NCBI GenBank assembly: GCA_051660685.1
Contig: JBOFQB010000051.1
Span: 18,077 to 82,076, forward strand
Source of the DNA: JAVBSX01 sp051660685
GTDB lineage: Bacteria; Planctomycetota; Planctomycetia; Pirellulales; Thermoguttaceae
Direction: 5' to 3'
Length of the DNA: 64,000 bases
Of this stretch, positions 49,828-56,908 are shown in pieces. How positions within the stretch are numbered: position 1 is the first letter of the stretch; every line of letters begins with the position of its first letter. The translations under genes were made by a program, and so were the position numbers. Under the pieces are notes generated by a model. That model was not told the DNA's origin and made no database searches. It saw only the letters and a list, made by a program, of their open reading frames with translations.

Positions 49828-51219
49828 ATGCCCGCTTTTGAACAACGTGTCCAACTGATTCAACAATTACATCGCTCTCCCAAACAACTTGTGCTTGCGA
49901 GTTCAGGAGGAGGAAGTCTCGCAATAAGCGATTTGTTGACCGTTCCTGGAGCATCTCAAACATTAATTGAAGCTCATGTTCCGTATTCTGCGGAATCGGT
50001 TGCCCGATTCATTGGAAGTGCGCCTGTTCATTATTGCTCTTCTCAGACAGCCCGACAATTGGCAATGACCTGTTTCAAACGGGGACAGTCCAATGCTGAA
50101 AATCGGGCGTTCCTTCTTGACCGTAATCCGTCTGAAGAGCAGGACCGTCCGCTTTTTCGACACCAACAGGTTGCGGAACAACAACAAGAACAACAACAGG
50201 GAGGAGGACTGCGTGAAGGTTCTGAGGATCAAGACCCCTTGATTCCCCTTGTCCCCTCCTACCATGAAAAAAAATGGTTGTCAAACCTCATTGGAATCGG
50301 TTGTTCTGCATCTCTTGCGTCCAACCGACCCAAACTGGGAGAACATCGCTTTCATGTTGCAATTCAGACGTATGATCGAACAAGCGAATGTTTTTTGACG
50401 TTGCACAAGGGGGCGAGGACCCGATTCGAGGAAGAACGCCTTGTTGCCGATTGCATTTTGCAGCAGATTGCACTTGCAGCGCAACTGAATGTTTCGTTTG
50501 AGCCCGAATTGCTCCCTGAAGAACATCTGGAAACGCAAACATTGGTTGCAAACGAATCTTGGATCGAGTTGCTTTTTGGAAATGGTTCTGCGGTTCTGCA
50601 CATTGACGGAAAACAGTATTGTTTACGTCGATTTGGTGATTCGGGACGACCAACGATTTCGGTTGATCACCCCCAATCCCCTGAAGTCGAGTACATGCAG
50701 CATCTTTTCGCGGGTTCCTTTGACCCGTTTCATCGAGGACATTTGCGGATGCTTGAGTTGGCGCAAGAACATCTTTCAGGGATTGTTGCCCTTGAAATGA
50801 CGGTTCAAAATGTTGATAAACCCCCGTTGGATTATCGTGAAATGGAATTGCGACTTGCCCAAATAGAACGGGTTCGTCCGGGACAAGCGATTTGGTTGAC
50901 GCAAACGCCGCGATTTGTTGATAAGGCCCGATTGTTTCCCAACTCGACGTTTATTGTTGGGGCGGATACATTACGACGAATTGGTCAGCAAACGTATTAT
51001 GGGAACAATCATGGAGTGATGATGGACGTTTTGCGTCAGATCACTTACTGTCGTTGCCGTTTTCTGGTTTTTGCCCGACGAACAAACGGCAACGTAGAGA
51101 ATTTGCAATCATTGCATATTCCCGACATATTGCGGAGTTTGTGCGACTCGATCTCTGAAGAGGAGTTTTGCGAAGACATTTCATCTCGGGAAATCAGAGC
51201 CGCATTGCTTTACCGATAA
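49828..51219 (+). CDS. CinA-like domain fused to NadD-type nucleotidyltransferase
   Basis: A 463-residue fusion. The first ~230 residues resemble the CinA C-terminal/PncC fold (QLVLASSGGGSLAISDLLTVPGASQTLIEAHVPYSAESVARFIG; IGIGCSASLASNRPKLGEHRFHVAIQT), whose bacterial members deamidate NMN in pyridine-nucleotide salvage. A Gln-rich insert (EQQQEQQQ) interrupts it near residues 113-128. Residues ~285-463 are an adenylyltransferase with AGSFDPFHRGHLRMLELA (HxGH class), VGADTLRRIGQQTYY and EDISSREIRAALL (ISSxxIR). A single protein could thus deamidate NMN and then join the nucleotide to AMP. Key active-site residues of CinA look altered (ASSGGGS). The start is the first ATG after a weakly conserved leader. 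Confidence 0.82.
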   Translation: MPAFEQRVQLIQQLHRSPKQLVLASSGGGSLAISDLLTVPGASQTLIEAHVPYSAESVARFIGSAPVHYCSSQTARQLAMTCFKRGQSNAENRAFLLDRNPSEEQDRPLFRHQQVAEQQQEQQQGGGLREGSEDQDPLIPLVPSYHEKKWLSNLIGIGCSASLASNRPKLGEHRFHVAIQTYDRTSECFLTLHKGARTRFEEERLVADCILQQIALAAQLNVSFEPELLPEEHLETQTLVANESWIELLFGNGSAVLHIDGKQYCLRRFGDSGRPTISVDHPQSPEVEYMQHLFAGSFDPFHRGHLRMLELAQEHLSGIVALEMTVQNVDKPPLDYREMELRLAQIERVRPGQAIWLTQTPRFVDKARLFPNSTFIVGADTLRRIGQQTYYGNNHGVMMDVLRQITYCRCRFLVFARRTNGNVENLQSLHIPDILRSLCDSISEEEFCEDISSREIRAALLYR

Positions 51220-51394
51220 TGAATAAGCCGATTTTTGGAACGTGTTGTGTGAACGTCGCCGCTTATACGGCAAGGTGTTGTCGTTTCGTTAGACGATTCT
51301 ATTGTCGTTCATACGAATTGTTAAACCGATTTTAACAGAGGTGTCCCCTCGATTTTATAGATAATTTTATACATAACTGGAAAGGAAACATATC

Positions 51395-52615
51395 ATGAAT
51401 TTTCAAACTTACTTCAAACAATATCCTGATTCGTTTGGGCGTTTTGGCGAACACGGCGGGGCCTATCTCCCCCCCGAATTGGTTGAAGCGTTTCAGGAAG
51501 TCTATATCGCTTATCAAACGATTTGTCAGTCCGCGCAGTTTATTAACGAATTGCGACGAATTCGTCGGGAATTTCAAGGACGACCAACTCCGGTTTATCA
51601 TTGCGAACGGTTGTCGGGACGATATGGGTTATGTCAGATTTATTTGAAGCGGGAAGACCTGAATCATACAGGCGCACACAAGTTGAATCACTGTATGGGA
51701 GAAGGTCTTCTTGCGAAATACATGGGCAAGAAGAAACTGATTGCCGAGACAGGGGCGGGGCAACATGGTGTTGCGCTTGCAACAGCAGCCGCTTTTTTTG
51801 GATTGGAATGTGAGATTCATATGGGCGAGGTTGACATTGCGAAACAGGCTCCGAATGTTGCGAGGATGAAAATACTCGGGACCAAAGTCGTTCCCGTTTC
51901 TCACGGATTGAAAACACTCAAAGAAGCGGTCGATTCTGCGTTTGAATCGTACATGCAGTCGTATAAAGACTCGATTTACTGTATCGGTTCGGTCGTCGGT
52001 CCGCATCCTTTCCCGATGATGGTCCGCGATTTTCAAATGTGTGTTGGAATTGAAGCAAGAGAGCAGTTTTTGGAGATGACGGGACATCTTCCTGATGCTG
52101 CTTGTGCTTGTGTTGGGGGGGGGAGTAATGCAATGGGGCTATTCTCAGGTTTTCTGAACGATCCCGTTGATCTCTACGGTGTTGAACCGCAAGGAAAGGG
52201 GACCGGGTTGGGGCAACATGCGGCGTCGATGAAATACGGCAAAAAGGGCATCTTGCACGGTTTTGAAAGTTATCTGTTGCAGGATGAACAAGGAGAACCG
52301 GCTCCTGTTCATTCCGTTGCAAGTGGTCTGGATTATCCCTCAGTTGGGCCGGAACATGCGTTTCTCAAAGATGAAGGTCGGGTTCAGTATGATTCGATTT
52401 TGGACGAAGAAGCAATTCGGGCGTTTTTCCAACTGTCGAGATTTGAAGGGATTATTCCCGCTCTTGAGAGTGCTCACGCCGTTGCATTTGCCCTGAAATG
52501 GGCCAAAGAAAACAAAACCGGCTCCATTCTGGTCAATTGTAGTGGACGTGGAGATAAAGACCTCGATTACGTTGTCGAGCATTACGGTTTTGGTGAAAAA
52601 TACTGTGATGTCTGA
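51395..52615 (+). CDS. trpB: Tryptophan synthase beta chain
   Basis: A 406-residue PLP enzyme joining indole and serine. The N-terminus FGRFGEHGGAYLPPELV, the PLP lysine in NHTGAHKLNHCMG (~95) and the activation segment KKKLIAETGAGQHGVALATAAAFFG are diagnostic, as are GEVDIAKQAPNVARMKILGTKVV and CVGGGSNAMGLFSGFLNDP (phosphate-binding loop). A strong start is seen with GGAAAGG upstream (ATG 51395). trpA and other trp genes are not adjacent, so the gene is isolated from its operon. The gene ends 151 bp before the toxin-antitoxin array. Confidence 0.95.
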   Translation: MNFQTYFKQYPDSFGRFGEHGGAYLPPELVEAFQEVYIAYQTICQSAQFINELRRIRREFQGRPTPVYHCERLSGRYGLCQIYLKREDLNHTGAHKLNHCMGEGLLAKYMGKKKLIAETGAGQHGVALATAAAFFGLECEIHMGEVDIAKQAPNVARMKILGTKVVPVSHGLKTLKEAVDSAFESYMQSYKDSIYCIGSVVGPHPFPMMVRDFQMCVGIEAREQFLEMTGHLPDAACACVGGGSNAMGLFSGFLNDPVDLYGVEPQGKGTGLGQHAASMKYGKKGILHGFESYLLQDEQGEPAPVHSVASGLDYPSVGPEHAFLKDEGRVQYDSILDEEAIRAFFQLSRFEGIIPALESAHAVAFALKWAKENKTGSILVNCSGRGDKDLDYVVEHYGFGEKYCDV

Positions 52616-52705
52616 GACCTTGAGTGAACCGGTCTCCCTGCAAAATAGGGGAGATCGGGCTCTTTTAAGAGGTCTTGGAATGTCGGTTTGCATTGTCCAA
52701 CCCTT

Positions 52706-52766
52706 TTGACTCTTTTCAGTACGGAGTAATAGAGTCGTAGAAATACATACAGAGCAATACAGAGAT
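52706..52766 (+). promoter_or_regulatory. Candidate promoter/operator of the toxin-antitoxin array
   Basis: TTGACT (52706-52711) and TAATAG (52727-52732) resemble a sigma-70 promoter with 15-bp spacing. The arms GACTCT (52708-52713) and AGAGTC (52731-52736) form an inverted repeat around it, as expected for an autoregulated antitoxin operator. Only weak pattern evidence. Confidence 0.3.
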
Positions 52767-53111
52767 ATGTCAACATTAGAAGCGGGATTGCCGGAATTAT
52801 TGGGAACACCGACTGTTTCAGATTTGGGCTTGAACCCGGTTTTGCAATCAGGAACTGGGTTTGGGTCAGACGTTGCTGATTTTGGACCGGAGGAGATGGG
52901 GGACGAACCGGGTTTGGAGCAGGAACTGGTTTCGTTAGGATATACGCCCGAACAGATTGAGCGGGTGATTGACTATTATGGCGCAAAGATACAAGAAGCG
53001 ATTGACGATAATCAATGGATTGAGGTGAAGGACCTTGACGCATTTGGCGAGGAGTTAATTCGGGGAATACGAGCAAGGTATTATGAGCGACACCAGAAGG
53101 AGATGGTATGA
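52767..53111 (+). CDS. Antitoxin, unit 1 of the tandem array
   Basis: A 114-residue acidic protein. Residues 1-93 (to WIEVKDLDAF) are shared with unit 2 almost identically and residues 1-87 with unit 3; after that the tail GEELIRGIRARYYERHQKEMV is unique. The shared part has an acidic linker (DVADFGPEEMGDEPG) and a helical segment (LVSLGYTPEQIERVIDYYGAKIQEAI) not matched to a known antitoxin family. In ParD-type systems the C-terminal tail binds the toxin, so the unique tail is the likely partner-recognition part. The stop overlaps the toxin start by 4 nt (ATGA). Confidence 0.8.
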   Translation: MSTLEAGLPELLGTPTVSDLGLNPVLQSGTGFGSDVADFGPEEMGDEPGLEQELVSLGYTPEQIERVIDYYGAKIQEAIDDNQWIEVKDLDAFGEELIRGIRARYYERHQKEMV

Positions 53112-53416
53112 GTCTCATTCTGGATGTCTTTGAACAGGCAAAACGGGACGCAGAATTGATTGGCGATTACATAGCGGACCGAAACTCGTCTGCTGCAATT
53201 CGGTTTGCCCTTGCAATTCCCAAAACTTTTGAATTGTTATGCCAAATGCCGAAAATTGGAGATCGGGTTCCGAAACATCCGGGAATCCGAATGAGGCGGG
53301 TTGTCGGATTTGGCAATTATCTCGTCTTTTACCGTTTGGTTGACAACACGTTGCAGGTTTTGAGAATACTGCATGGAGCAAGAAATGTCGCAGATTTGTT
53401 GACCGAACCAAAATAA
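53108..53416 (+). CDS. ParE/RelE-superfamily toxin, unit 1
   Basis: A 102-residue toxin-like protein. The C-terminal ~58 residues (LLCQMPKIGDRVPKHPGIRMRRVVGFGNYLVFYRL...LRILHGARNV) carry the ParE pattern of conserved arginines, GNYLVFYR and the RILHGAR end. This half is almost identical to units 2 and 3, while the first ~42 residues (DVFEQAKRDAELIGDYIADRNSS...) are unit-specific. ParE toxins poison DNA gyrase and RelE toxins cleave mRNA; which applies is unknown. Coupled to the antitoxin by ATGA overlap; the next antitoxin starts 18 bp later. Confidence 0.85.
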   Translation: MSLILDVFEQAKRDAELIGDYIADRNSSAAIRFALAIPKTFELLCQMPKIGDRVPKHPGIRMRRVVGFGNYLVFYRLVDNTLQVLRILHGARNVADLLTEPK

Positions 53417-53710
53417 ACACGGAGAAAATCGAACATGTCAACATTAGAAGCGGGATTGCCGGAATTATTGGGAACACCGACTGTTTCAGATTTGGGATTG
53501 AACCCGGTTTTGCAATCAGGAACTGGGTTTGGGTCAGACGTTGCTGATTTTGGACCGGACGAGATGGGGGAAGAACCGGGTTTGGAACAGGAACTGGTTT
53601 CGTTAGGATATACGCCCGAACAGATTGAGCGGGTGATTGACTATTATGGCGCAAAGATACAAGAAGCGATTGACGATAATCAATGGATTGAGGTGAAGGA
53701 CCTTGACGCA
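53232..53710 (+). repeat. Constant block, copy 1 (toxin 3' half + spacer + antitoxin 5' part)
   Basis: Starts at AATTGTTATGCCAAATGCC inside toxin 1, includes the 18-bp spacer ACACGGAGAAAATCGAAC and ends in antitoxin 2 near GACGCATTT. The same block, with few substitutions, recurs at 53906-~54366. It alternates with variable cassettes of ~190-210 bp (53042-53231, 53713-53905, 54367-54579). Confidence 0.8.
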
Positions 53711-53791
53711 TTTTTTGGGGAGATCGTTCGAGAGATTGAGGAAGAACACCATCTCCGATTATGTCGCAGGTCTGAAGGAGCACCTGTATGA
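53435..53791 (+). CDS. Antitoxin, unit 2 of the tandem array
   Basis: A 118-residue protein. The first 93 residues differ from unit 1 by only two changes (EEMGD to DEMGE). The tail FGEIVREIEEEHHLRLCRRSEGAPV is unrelated to the tails of units 1 and 3. It follows an 18-bp spacer identical to that before unit 3. The stop overlaps toxin 2 by ATGA. Confidence 0.8.
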   Translation: MSTLEAGLPELLGTPTVSDLGLNPVLQSGTGFGSDVADFGPDEMGEEPGLEQELVSLGYTPEQIERVIDYYGAKIQEAIDDNQWIEVKDLDAFFGEIVREIEEEHHLRLCRRSEGAPV

Positions 53792-54090
53792 AAGTGGAAT
53801 GGACCGTCAATGCTCGATTGGACATCAAGGAAATTGGTTTGTACTTTGCCGAACGAAGTCTTGTAACATCACGACGATTTACGGACGCTTTGTACCGAAC
53901 AGCCCAATTGTTATGCCAAATGCCAAAAATTGGAGATCGGGTTCCGAAACATCCGGGAATCCGAATGAGGCGGGTTGTCGGATTTGGCAATTATCTCGTC
54001 TTTTACCGTTTGGTTGACAACACGTTGCAGGTTTTGAGAATACTGCATGGAGCGAGAAATGTCGTAGATTTGTTGACCGAACCAAAATAA
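53788..54090 (+). CDS. ParE/RelE-superfamily toxin, unit 2
   Basis: A 100-residue protein. The N-terminal ~40 residues (MKVEWTVNARLDIKEIGLYFAERSL VTSRRFTDAL) are a typical ParE start and differ from units 1 and 3. From LLCQMPKIGDRVPKHPG onwards it is nearly identical to them (one change, VV for VA near the end). The match of the conserved half extends into the DNA, including third codon positions. Confidence 0.85.
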   Translation: MKVEWTVNARLDIKEIGLYFAERSLVTSRRFTDALYRTAQLLCQMPKIGDRVPKHPGIRMRRVVGFGNYLVFYRLVDNTLQVLRILHGARNVVDLLTEPK

Positions 54091-54366
54091 ACACGGAGAA
54101 AATCGAACATGTCAACATTAGAAGTGGGATTGCCGGAATTATTGGGAACACCGACTGTATCGGATTTGGGATTGAACCCGATTTTGCAATCAGGAACCGG
54201 GTTTGGGTCAGACGTTGCTGATTTTGGACCGGACGAGATGGGGGACGAACCGGGTTTGGAACAGGAACTGGTTTCGTTAGGATATACGCCCGAACAGATT
54301 GAGCGGGTGATTGACTATTATGGGGCAAAGATACAAGAAGCGATTGACGATAATCAATGGATTGAA
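53906..54366 (+). repeat. Constant block, copy 2 (toxin 3' half + spacer + antitoxin 5' part)
   Basis: Second occurrence of the 53232-53710 block. It ends in antitoxin 3 at CAATGGATTGA, about 15-20 bp earlier than in copy 1. The first unit has the antitoxin part only, and the third unit ends with the toxin part only (54580-54758). Confidence 0.8.
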
Positions 54367-54456
54367 TGTCAACCGGGTTTTTGTACAAGAGAGCATTTGA
54401 AATGGTTGAAACAACACCCGATTGGTAATTTGATAACAGATGGGGCTGATGTATGA
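54109..54456 (+). CDS. Antitoxin, unit 3 of the tandem array
   Basis: A 115-residue protein. Residues 1-87 match units 1-2 (changes: A6V, V25I and DEMGD). The tail from CQPGFCTREHLKWLKQHPIGNLITDGADV is unique and unlike the other two. The switch from shared to unique sequence lies about six residues earlier than in units 1-2. The stop overlaps toxin 3 by ATGA. Confidence 0.8.
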   Translation: MSTLEVGLPELLGTPTVSDLGLNPILQSGTGFGSDVADFGPDEMGDEPGLEQELVSLGYTPEQIERVIDYYGAKIQEAIDDNQWIECQPGFCTREHLKWLKQHPIGNLITDGADV

Positions 54457-54758
54457 AACGTCTGTCCTATTTTCTGACGGACCGAGCGTATGCAGACATG
54501 TACGCGATCTGGCAGTATTTGGTTGAAAAAAGTGTCCGGGCATCTGAACGATTTATGACTGCCCTTGATCGAACCTTTGAATTGTTATGCCAAATGCCAA
54601 AAATTGGAGATCGGGTTCCGAAGCACCCGGGAATCCGAATGAGGCGGGTTGTCGGATTTGGCAATTATCTCGTCTTTTACCGTTTGGTTGACAACACGTT
54701 GCAGGTTTTGAGAATACTGCATGGAGCAAGAAATGTCGTAGATTTGTTGACGGACTGA
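54453..54758 (+). CDS. ParE/RelE-superfamily toxin, unit 3
   Basis: A 101-residue protein. The unique N-terminal part (MKRLSYFLTDRAYADMYAIWQYLVEKSVRASERFMTALDRTFE) has the ParE helical layout but little sequence in common with the other two. The shared part begins at LLCQMPKIG and ends LLTD. It is shorter by two residues at the C-terminus (no EPK). The array ends here; the sodium symporter gene starts 27 bp further on. Confidence 0.85.
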   Translation: MKRLSYFLTDRAYADMYAIWQYLVEKSVRASERFMTALDRTFELLCQMPKIGDRVPKHPGIRMRRVVGFGNYLVFYRLVDNTLQVLRILHGARNVVDLLTD

Positions 54759-54785
54759 ATTTTGAGTATCAACGGAGTAGGTTGG

Positions 54786-56372
54786 ATGAAGAAAAAGGAG
54801 AATTGGCAAACGCACTTTGGTATGGTCCTTGCCGTGATTGGAAGTGCAGTCGGACTTGGAAATTTTCTGCGATTTCCCGGACAAGCGGCTCTTTGCGGGG
54901 GAGGACCCTTTATGCTCCCCTACTTTCTCTCTCTCCTCATTCTCGGTTTGCCCCTTGCTTGGGTTGAATGGACTCTTGGACGATTCGGCGGAAAACATGG
55001 TTACAATTCCGTCCCCGGAATCCTCTATTGTTCCGTCAAATCACGAACCGCTGCTTACTTCGGCACTCTCGGGGTCGCTGTCCCCTTTCTTATCTTCGCC
55101 TACTACATCCTTATTGAAGGTTGGTGTCTGATCTACGCAATTCGGTATGCACAAGGTCTCATGAATCTCGGTTCTCAAGCCGAATACGGGACACTCTTCG
55201 CCGATACGGTTGGAATCGTTGCAAATGGTTCCGCCTTGAAAAATCCCTGGACTTCCCCCATTATTCTCTGTACCCTCTTCTGTTTCTGCTTTAACTTCTT
55301 CCTCATTTATCGCGGCATCTCCAAAGGTATTGAATGGTTCTGCAAATGGGCCCTCCCCGCCCTCTTCCTCTGTTCTCTCATCATTCTCCTGCGTGTTGCA
55401 ACACTTGGAAACCCGACAGGAGAGGTCGGACAGAGTTTTTGGGACGGTCTGATATTTATGTGGAATCCAATCCGTCCTGACGAAACAATTTGGGAGACCT
55501 ATTCTAACCCTCAACTTTGGTTGGCCGCTTCTGGTCAAGTCTTTTTCTCGCTCTCCGTCGGATTCGGCCTCATTATAACTTACGCCAGTTATGCAAAAGC
55601 CGAAGATGACGTTGCACGAGCCGGTTTGACCGCCGTTTTCGGCAATTCCTTCTGCGAAGTCGTCTTTGGCGGAATGATGATCGTCCCTGCTGCAATCATG
55701 TTCCTCGGTCCAACCGCTCTCAACAAAGAAACATTAGGCAGTTCTTTCACTCTGGGGTTTCAGACCTTACCGAGTGTTTTTGAACAAATGCACTTCGGCC
55801 AGTTTTTCGGCTTTATGTTCTTCTTTCTCCTCTTTCTCGCTGCTGTTACAAGCTCTATTTCCATGCTCCAACCGAGTATCGCCCTGTTGCAGGAAGGTTT
55901 GGGGTTGGGACGCAAACGAAGTGTCCTTCTTCTTGCATCTCTCATGTCGGTTGCGGCCCTTTTTGTCCTGTACTTTTCCGAAAATTTACTCGCAATGGAC
56001 ACCATTGACTTTTGGACCGCCAACTTTTTCGTCTGTCTCATGGGCGCAGCCCAAATTTTCTTTTTTAGCTGGATATTCGGTGTCGAACGTGGTATGGACG
56101 AACTCCGTCAGGGCGCAAGTTTTCATGTCCCGGCGTTCATTGGATTCATCAAGAAATATGTGACTCCCCTTTTTATGCTGTTGATTCTTCTGTGCAGCAT
56201 TTATCAATCCATGTTTGAGCGTCTCGTACAGATCATCTCCAACGAAACCGTCCTGCTCTCGGTCGGGGTCATTCTATTGTTTAACCTCTTTTTCCTTATT
56301 GTGACGCACTATTCCCTGAAACGTTGGGAAAAACGGGAGCAAAACGAACCTCCTCACAACGAGCGAGCCTGA
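54786..56372 (+). CDS. Sodium-dependent SNF/NSS-family symporter
   Basis: A 528-residue polytopic inner-membrane transporter of the neurotransmitter:sodium symporter family (LeuT fold, about 12 helices). It uses the sodium gradient to import amino acids or similar solutes. ATG 54786 follows GGAG; TTG 54762 is an alternative. The unwound TM1 motif is AVIGSAVGLGNFLRFPGQAALCGGGPF. Then come LSLLILGLPLAWVEWTLGRFGG, FFSLSVGFGLIITYASYAK and a GNSFCEVVFGG segment. The tail is charged. The substrate is not predictable. The short gap to toxin 3 suggests that read-through is possible. Confidence 0.93.
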   Translation: MKKKENWQTHFGMVLAVIGSAVGLGNFLRFPGQAALCGGGPFMLPYFLSLLILGLPLAWVEWTLGRFGGKHGYNSVPGILYCSVKSRTAAYFGTLGVAVPFLIFAYYILIEGWCLIYAIRYAQGLMNLGSQAEYGTLFADTVGIVANGSALKNPWTSPIILCTLFCFCFNFFLIYRGISKGIEWFCKWALPALFLCSLIILLRVATLGNPTGEVGQSFWDGLIFMWNPIRPDETIWETYSNPQLWLAASGQVFFSLSVGFGLIITYASYAKAEDDVARAGLTAVFGNSFCEVVFGGMMIVPAAIMFLGPTALNKETLGSSFTLGFQTLPSVFEQMHFGQFFGFMFFFLLFLAAVTSSISMLQPSIALLQEGLGLGRKRSVLLLASLMSVAALFVLYFSENLLAMDTIDFWTANFFVCLMGAAQIFFFSWIFGVERGMDELRQGASFHVPAFIGFIKKYVTPLFMLLILLCSIYQSMFERLVQIISNETVLLSVGVILLFNLFFLIVTHYSLKRWEKREQNEPPHNERA

Positions 56373-56908
56373 ATACTCACGATCAATCCGTTTTTTCTCC
56401 AAACTTGTTAGCTGATTCCCCCAAAGTGAACCCCCTCTGTTGTAATCGGGTTGGGCTTTAACGTCTACTGCGCGTTGTCAAGATGTTAAGGTTGACTCGC
56501 ATTGAAAACTCTTGCTTTTCTCGCCAGTTTGCTAACAAGTTTGGTACAAACGGTTCTCAACTGTTTTGAGAACAATCAATATCAGCCGGAAAGGAGCGAC
56601 CGACAGGGAGCGTATTGACGGTCAAATGATGGTCTAAAACACCCCAAATTGTCCAGATTCACAAACAAACCGTCAATGCGCCGGAATACCGGCTCCTTTC
56701 CGGCTTTTATTTTTTCGGTTTGCCGCAAAACTTATTAGCAGACTGTTTTTCTCGCAAAGTAAGCAAGACAACTGTTGTTTAATGACCACGCAAAGTATAC
56801 AATCTTCGTGTAATCGGTTGGGAAACCTCTGTTGGTCGAAATAACCTCAATCGAGCGACGTTTTTTTCAGTTCTTCACCTCATCCCTACACCCTTTGGAG
56901 ATACCTGT
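56373..56908. repeat. 536-bp repeat-rich intergenic region
   Basis: Contains a single AAACTTGTTAGC end (56401-56412) and a nested palindrome element (56531-56739). The last part (56740-56860) is similar to other dispersed CGCAAAG-type sequences. No gene is seen. Confidence 0.6.
56531..56739. repeat. GCTAACAAGTTT-family nested palindrome, copy C
   Basis: Outer ends GCTAACAAGTTT (56531-56542) and AAACTTATTAGC (56728-56739). Middle arms GCCGGAAAGGAGC (56585-56597) and GCTCCTTTCCGGC (56692-56704), followed by GCGACCGACAGGGAGCG; inner arms ATTGACGGT and ACCGTCAAT. The architecture is the same as 47270-47439 with different arm sequences. Confidence 0.7.

Noticed and set aside
53115..53990. 291-residue open frame on the minus strand across the toxin-antitoxin array
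   Set aside because: It is antisense to toxin 1, antitoxin 2 and toxin 2. Its repeated stretches mirror the constant blocks, and it has no family features or start signals.
52767..54758. CRISPR-like or phage-like repeat array
   Set aside because: The repeats are ~475 bp and coding, with overlapping gene pairs; no short direct repeats with spacers and no phage genes.
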